Shown in pieces: positions 60,101-64,000 of a stretch of DNA of 64,000 nt. The stretch is from the NCBI GenBank assembly GCA_021229015.1, contig CM037789.1, positions 44,010,377 through 44,074,376 on the forward strand. Reading direction: 5' to 3'. The stretch comes from Solen grandis. Taxonomy: Eukaryota; Mollusca; Bivalvia; Adapedonta; Solenidae. The position numbers and the translations under genes were made by a program. Positions within the stretch are counted from its first letter, which is position 1; the number at the start of each line of letters is the position of its first letter. Below the pieces are notes generated by a model, which saw only the letters and a program-made list of their open reading frames with translations, searched no databases and had not been told where the DNA came from.

Positions 60101-63100
60101 CCTTCCTATCAGCAGTTGGGTACTTTACCACTCGAAGCGAACAATAACCAAACTTGGTGGATCGACTTCTCACTCTAGAGAGGGGGAAATATGTTCGAAT
60201 CTTGTCCTAGATGCATATTTTTCAATATTTGTGTTTATATAATGGAAATAAATCGCTATATCGGTATCACTTCCGGTTCGAAACCTTTGCATCCATTGAT
60301 TTCTTTGCCCCGTGTTCTCCACACTACTTAAGTACAGTCTCAGGCTCAAATCTGAGTATCATACTCAAGACTCTCTTGAAACAAATAAGAATAGTTTGAG
60401 CATGAGTATGAAAAATGTACTTAAGAGCCATTTTTTAGGTTTTCGCCTCTGCTGGGCGAAAACCTATTGTTCTTCTTCTGTTGATTTTTTTTTTTTTTTT
60501 TTTATTATTTTTCCAATTCCACCCATTTTTGTGTCCAGCCTAGCGGCCAGATGAGAAAAGCTACAGCTATGAAATTTTGGGCATGGAGTCATCTTTATCT
60601 GAACATGTGCCTAATTGGTCAAACTTTTCACTTTTTTTCTGATTTAGCCACTAGGGGGCGCAATGCATGTAATCACTGTTTTGCTAATAACTCAAAACTT
60701 TGAAACCTGATTTAGATGCGGTTTTTTACATAATGTTCCTTGTTGACAGCCCAATCAAATATGATGGATATCTTATCATCGAGTACTGGAAAAAAATTGT
60801 TCTAGGAGAGGTTGAATGTTCGAACCTTGGAAAAAAGTGGAAAAATGAGGGTAGGTCTACGAAAAACCTTCCCACTTTTGTTAGAGATCAGATAGAATAA
60901 TTCTGTTTGCTGCATACGATTTGCAAGACATATACGCACAAAATATATGGGGTGGCGAATTAAGGAAATGCGTGGTTTGTCCTCTAGAAACGGTCAAACT
61001 TCACTAAATTTTAGGAAAAATTAAAATTTCAAAAACATGTTTTTGTCGCTCCTGACTTTATTTTCTGTTCATTCTTCATGAAATTTTCACACGATATGTA
61101 TTGTTATGTTGGAAAAGGCCTCACAATTCAAAAAATAAAAAAGAATTGAAAAGGTCAAGGTCATATTACGATTATTGTGTTTTTATTCGGCCACAAATAG
61201 CCCCAAAACTAAAAATATTTCATTGAGAGTATATGAACAAAAGTTTTAGTTCTTAAAGAGCTCTTTCCAGTGATGTTTAGTTTTTGAAGATCGGACTTGA
61301 TTTAGTCATTATACGGCAGTCCAAATTTTGATCCTTTTTTGGAATAATTGTAAATCAGGTTTTATGCTTCAAATTCTGATACATAAGAATAAAAAGTTTG
61401 ACTTGTGCGACTAGTATACTTGATTGAACTATTTGCTGCTTTGCTAGGTACCTAACAGTAAAATTTTAATAAATTTTCTTTCTCATTTTGCCGCTAGGGG
61501 GCGCTTTTCTTGAAATCATTCTTTTGCTTATAACTCAAAAAGTTGAAGTCCGATTCGAATGCGTTTTTTTGCATTCTGTTCCCTGTTGATAGCCTAATAT
61601 CATATGATAGGATTCGAGGGTCCGTGTGGCTGAAAGCTTTTGAAGTCCGATAAAAACATTTTTTGGCATTGTTCCAAAAAAAAAAAAAAAAAACTGTGCA
61701 AATGAGAGTCTTCAAAAACCTTTTCGTTCTTGTTCATTTTGAAACTTGTGGCTGAGTTGAAATAAAGTGTTCAAGTTGATTAGGTTAAAAGCGAAAACCG
61801 AGATACCGCTTGCGGTTCTAGTTTATTATTATTTTCATTATTATTATTATTTACAAGAAGACTCGGCCTGGAGACGTGATACCATGGGTCTGTTTGTTTC
61901 TCTACAGAAGTGAAGATTCTCCAGTCACCGTTGGCTATCAGAGACCATATTGTGGTGATTGAAGTCGTAGATCACTGTCTGGAAACCAGTACCGCTACTC
62001 TCACTGTCACTGTAGTGGATGATGTACGTGTCATCGATAAATGAGTTGATTTTATGAAACATTTTTATTAAAGAAATGGTTTTGTTCTTATAAACATATT
62101 TTGATATATATTAACGTAAATAGAAAACAGTAAATTAAACATGTTGCTTTATTTATAATTATGACTATAAAGATATAGGTAATTGACATATAAACTCTTC
62201 CAAATGTTTAAATAGAAATTGCCGATCCATTGATAGATTCTTAATATATACTCTTTTCACCATCGTTAACTTAAATGAGCCCATTTTCCGGTTTTCTATT
62301 TTGGTCGCTAACTTTCAGTAAATAGAATATTTAGTTTTTTTTATTTCCTCTCTATGTTCATAATGGTTTGATATGATATTATCATTTGATACAAAACCTA
62401 TATTGGGAAAATAATTGATTCAGTTTAAATTTGATATATATTAATCATCAACTATATTTAAAATGATATGATTTACTCGTACGTGTAACAAAATAAATCT
62501 CTTGATACAAATCTTTGATTGACAAAACATTCACAAATTATTTTTTCACATATCATAAACTGTTTGATCATATACATGTATTTCACTTTATTTTTTTAGG
62601 AATAATATCATTTTCACAAATTCATGATGAATTTACATTTTAATCATTAACAATGTTAAAGTATTGTATTAAAGCAACGCTGAACTAGATAGAAACATGA
62701 CTGTTTATGTTTACATTACTACTAGTAACCGGTGTGGACATGCGTAGAAATCCAGTGTGGTATCTGACGCCATTGTAAGCATTTTAAGGTCAATAATTAA
62801 GTAGGGTACAATGCTTGCTGCTTGCGATTGCTTAAATGACGTCACATACCACGTGGTATGACCTCGCTGAATGTATTTTAGGTGTAGGTTAACGACTCGG
62901 TTTTATGTCAACACACTAAAAGGATGGTTTTCGATGACATTACATTTTTTAAATATGATTGAACGAACTTGTTAATAGTTATATAGCTAGTATGCATTTT
63001 ATAGGGACCGGAAATCACCAGTTTACCTATAGCAGCGGCCTTGTTGAGGGAGGACGAGAATGGTCCGTTGGCACTACACACGTTGACCTATACCGATGAC

Positions 63101-63188
63101 GGTGACCTGGCGGACGTAACATGCAGCATCAACTCTACTACCCCTTCTCCGGCCCCTTTTAGCTTGCATTTTGCGCCTGGGACTTCCG
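51123..63188 (+). CDS. Cadherin-repeat secreted or membrane protein gene, eight exons, 3' end open
   Basis: The exon model is 51123-51180, 51747-51827, 53130-53291, 53936-54017, 55613-55773, 56086-56259, 61908-62023 and 63005-63188, with GT...AG introns throughout. Exon lengths keep one open frame of 339 codons; boundary phases are 1, 1, 1, 2, 1, 1, 0, 1. The product has a signal peptide (about residues 1-20), a short Thr-rich linker, a beta-rich module (about 47-181), a cadherin-like repeat (182-278, NTPPNF to TVTVVDD) and the start of another (from 279). Calcium-site-like acidic motifs are DADPDD (214-219) and REDEN (293-297), but the canonical DxNDN linker is replaced by VVDDGPEI. It probably acts in cell adhesion or extracellular matrix. 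Exons are clearly richer in GC than the introns. No stop codon is reached by exon 8. Confidence 0.8.
51747..51827 (+). CDS. Exon 2: Thr-rich linker
   Basis: It lies between TTTGTTTTAG and CACAG|GTATCT. It reads LDPICADQTLGEASPTTTG onward. It is 81 nt long, so phase 1 is kept. Confidence 0.75.
51943..52250 (-). mobile_element. SINE-B, complete tRNA-derived SINE in intron 2
   Basis: On the minus strand it starts CCCCGGTGGCCGAGTGGTTA (box A) and has GTGGGTTCGATCCCCGG (box B). The body has CATGCCAAAGTCGTAAAAA, CATATAAGG, ATAATGTGACTGGGTG and CTCAAGTAGACATCG, and it ends TAATACTGTCGGTGGGAAGT near a (CAAA)-like tail. The head closely resembles a leucine- or serine-type tRNA. It is the best-preserved copy of its family in the window. 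Confidence 0.85.
53130..53291 (+). CDS. Exon 3: extracellular beta-rich module, part 1
   Basis: It lies between CCCTTTCAG and TCCG|GTATAA. It reads ATYVFLDASMAVPCCGVVSE, then EWRYATANAGDLTAQVWR. The W...G(D/N)...QVWR pattern suggests a beta-sandwich domain seen in other molluscan extracellular proteins; I cannot name it. Confidence 0.8.
53449..53566 (+). mobile_element. SINE-A, 3'-truncated, in intron 3
   Basis: The head is intact (box A TGGCCGAGAAGGTAAAG, box B GGGTTCGAATCCCGG). The copy stops after CATGTGAGTAAGCCTTCCAG. Confidence 0.85.
53936..54017 (+). CDS. Exon 4: extracellular beta-rich module, part 2
   Basis: It lies between TTCCCCACAG and GGCAT|GTAAGT. It reads LAAGTTGIYSVATTDRISVE, then KGDVIG. 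It ends in phase 2, and exon 5 supplies the G of an ATG codon. Confidence 0.8.
54868..54984 (+). mobile_element. SINE-A, internally deleted, in intron 4
   Basis: Box A (TGGCCGAGAGGGTAAAG) is present, but box B is cut after GGGTTCGGAT. Sequence then jumps to ATCATGTGATGAAGCCTTCC and ends at GGTAGGTCGGTGG. It is probably not transcribed. Confidence 0.8.
55613..55773 (+). CDS. Exon 5: extracellular beta-rich module, part 3
   Basis: It lies between GCGATTTGCAG and CAGTA|GTGAGT. It reads YSSANDIIPLVSTGSAVMGR, then PGLTAKGSS and AGEQWMFGALLSS. An alternative acceptor at 55479 would bring an in-frame stop, so this one is preferred. Confidence 0.8.
56086..56259 (+). CDS. Exon 6: first half of cadherin-like repeat 1
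   Basis: It lies between ATTACCGACAG and GCTAG|GTAATG. It reads NTPPNFGTSLPATVTAYASD, then IAPTDADPDDVAGLTVSI and FQLDGL. The opening NxPPxF and DADPDD are cadherin-like. Confidence 0.85.
56260..58198. other. Intron 6, first part
   Basis: AT-rich intron sequence without recognisable genes, including an (AT)n run near 57425-57440. The open frames at 56112-56459 and 56390-56656 run past the exon boundary and are not separate genes. Confidence 0.55.
58199..58441. mobile_element. Palindromic MITE in intron 6
   Basis: The ends carry TAAACCCTTTCCCTCAT (58199 on) and its counterpart ATAAGGGAAAGGGTTA (58426-58441). Inside is a 67-nt hairpin: arms 58241-58273 and 58275-58307, 33 bp each with one mismatch and a single-base loop, beginning GCGAACAGCATAAAACC. 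It has no coding capacity. A degenerate relative lies at 20480-20605. Confidence 0.75.
59097..59180 (-). repeat. tRNA-like SINE head
   Basis: On the minus strand GGATTTAGCACAATCGGTAA followed by GAGCG resembles box A, and ATGAGTTCGATACCAGC resembles box B. The anticodon arm is distorted by an AT-rich loop, so a functional tRNA is unlikely. Confidence 0.5.
60083..60145 (-). repeat. tRNA-like fragment
   Basis: The minus strand has GCTTCGAGTGGTAAAGTACC (box A-like) and TATGGGTTCGAACCCGAAGG (box B). The 5' acceptor half does not pair, so this is a SINE head or a decayed tRNA copy rather than a gene. Confidence 0.45.
60436..61821 (+). mobile_element. Helitron-like non-autonomous element with both ends
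   Basis: The 5' end is the hairpin TAGGTTTTCGCC / GGCGAAAACCTA (60436-60466) followed by TTGTTCTTCTTCTG and a T-run. The 3' end is GCGAAAACCGAGATACCGC, TT, GCGGT, TCTAG, with CTAG at 61818-61821. GGTTTTCGC at the left and GCGAAAACC at the right form subterminal inverted repeats, as in Helentron-type elements. The body is one and a half units of the 852-bp family (GCCACTAGGGGGCGC near 60650, GCCGCTAGGGGGCGC near 61488). At 1386 bp it defines the boundaries for the other copies. It sits in intron 6, 86 bp before exon 7. Confidence 0.75.
61908..62023 (+). CDS. Exon 7: second half of cadherin-like repeat 1
   Basis: It lies between GTTTCTCTACAG and GATGAT|GTACGT. It reads EVKILQSPLAIRDHIVVIEV, then VDHCLETSTATLTVTVVDD, which is the usual final strand pair of a cadherin repeat ending at the linker. 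It follows a 5.6-kb intron carrying a MITE and a Helitron-like element. Confidence 0.85.
62024..63004. other. Intron 7
   Basis: Non-coding. Its one notable feature is the CRE/E-box palindrome at 62837-62860, within a stretch shared in inverted orientation with 46038-46090. Confidence 0.55.
62837..62860. promoter_or_regulatory. CRE-like TGACGTCA next to palindromic E-box
   Basis: TGACGTCA (62837-62844) directly adjoins the perfect palindrome CATACCACGTGGTATG (62845-62860), whose centre CACGTG is an E-box. The inverted relative at 46038-46060 keeps CATGTGGTATGTGACGTCA. Because it recurs, it may be part of a mobile element rather than a host enhancer. bZIP and bHLH binding is inference. Confidence 0.4.
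63005..63188 (+). CDS. Exon 8: start of cadherin-like repeat 2
   Basis: It lies between CATTTTATAG and TCCG|GTGTGT. It reads GPEITSLPIAAALLREDENG, then HTLTYTDDGDLADVTCSIN and FSLHFAPGTS. The NST at residues 321-323 is a possible N-glycosylation site. The repeat is incomplete, so at least one more exon follows. Confidence 0.85.
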
Positions 63189-64000
63189 GTGTGTAATATC
63201 ACATGCATTTACAGAACAGAACGCGTGATTGGACATTTCGGTGTTTCCTAATGCAATCAAATTGATTTATCTACAGTGTACTAATATGTAGTCAGGGTTG
63301 ATCTGGTTTGCACGAAGGACACAAGGCTTTGTTTCTGTTTCTGTTTATATGTAGTTAACCTATCCATGGATGGGAAAGTTACTGTTATAATATCTAAAAA
63401 TACTTTAAAATATGCACGAGACGTATAATTGAATGGCACTACTGGAGCTCCCCAAATATACATGGGGGTTCTGTTTATTCGCCTATACCACTACGATATC
63501 AGGTCGACTAAATTGATTTGTATTTTTGGATGTTCGGATACATACTGGCTGACTTTTGTAATACTTTATATTATTTTGTCATGTCTTTATAGCTTATCAC
63601 AATCAATATTTCGTAAAAGCTTATCACAAGTTATACATATTCCTGTCATATTTAATGATAAAAAAATTGACTGGGAAAAATTTTGATCTATAAAAATGGA
63701 ACACGCGACTTTTATTCTTTTGTCAGATCATGTAAATTCAAAAATTATAATTCTATCCATATGTATTATCTTTTCAATATGCGTCTTAGAATATGTCCAA
63801 GGCAGAAAACGAAATACATGTAAATGTACGGTTGTTATAGATGTATGGTCCACGAAGTATTTATATATTGTAGCAAGAAAAAAATCAATGTTGTCATTTC
63901 TTTCTAGGTATACCTTCATACGTCTCCATTCCCTCAGCGTACAGTTTATCGAATTCTAGAGACATGCAGTTTTTATAAGAATGGAAACATCTATATTTTC
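63189..64000. other. Intron 8 or 3' flank, possible further exon
   Basis: After exon 8 the sequence is intron-like. TTTCTTTCTAG at 63897-63907 is a fair acceptor. With phase 1 it would read GIPSYVSIPSAYSLSNSRD and end at TAA at about 63978, but this lacks cadherin character, so I do not call it an exon. Confidence 0.35.

Larger units (their letters stand above)
58442..60435. other. Intron 6, middle part
   Basis: AT-rich with an (ATTT)n stretch near 58975-58992, an (AT)n run at 59680-59697 and the two tRNA-like pieces listed separately. No gene is evident. Confidence 0.5.

Noticed and set aside
59097..60145. Two tRNA-like sequences on the minus strand
   Set aside because: Box A and B words are present, but the acceptor and anticodon stems do not fold properly, so they are listed as SINE heads or fragments rather than tRNA genes.
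63908..63978. Possible terminal exon reading GIPSYVSIPSAYSLSNSRD
   Set aside because: Acceptor and phase fit, but the peptide lacks cadherin strands and stops quickly. It would truncate repeat 2, so it is not called.
1..64000. CRISPR arrays, bacterial operons or ribosome binding sites
   Set aside because: The tandem repeats have no short-repeat/unique-spacer pattern. Split genes, SINEs and LINEs show a eukaryotic genome.

Overview
The window looks like animal nuclear DNA, most likely from a bivalve mollusc. It is AT-rich and intron-rich, has no operon-like gene packing, and is crowded with mobile elements: tRNA-derived SINEs, Helitron-like elements with tandem cores of about 145-160 bp reminiscent of bivalve 'pearl'/BIV160 elements, CR1-like LINEs and a pogo transposon. 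The bivalve call is inferred from this repeat fauna; I ran no database search. One run of exactly 100 N (16365-16464) is a scaffold gap.

Layout. 1-4.0 kb: Helitron-like elements, the first with 3.5 units of an 852-bp tandem repeat. 5.6-11.9 kb: a complete pogo-type DNA transposon bounded by 24-bp inverted repeats and TA duplications. Its transposase ends in a PHD finger and is followed by an open exon that looks like a HIRAN domain. 11.9-16.4 kb: two more Helitron-like elements with 145-bp and 331-bp tandem cores, ending at the gap. 16.5-28.7 kb and 36.0-42.7 kb: two colinear, diverged copies of one non-coding segment of about 6 kb. The first copy has been stretched by a SINE, a pearl-like element and a decayed CR1-like LINE. 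30.9-35.8 kb, between the copies: a nearly full-length non-LTR retrotransposon with coiled-coil ORF1, endonuclease and reverse transcriptase, broken by a few frameshifts. 43-51 kb: gene-poor DNA with a LINE scrap, SINE pieces, microsatellites and an 86-bp minisatellite.

51.1 kb to the right edge holds the only host gene I can build, on the + strand. Eight coding exons with matching splice phases encode a signal peptide, an unrecognised beta-rich extracellular module and at least one and a half cadherin-like repeats. It probably continues past the window. Its introns contain SINEs, a palindromic MITE and a 1.4-kb Helitron-like element whose two ends are both visible.

Most short open reading frames elsewhere fall in repeats or AT-rich spacer and are not annotated as genes. 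The two best candidates for something unusual are the pogo transposon with PHD and HIRAN-like extensions, and the Helitron-like family with its covarying 3' hairpins and head-to-tail junction.
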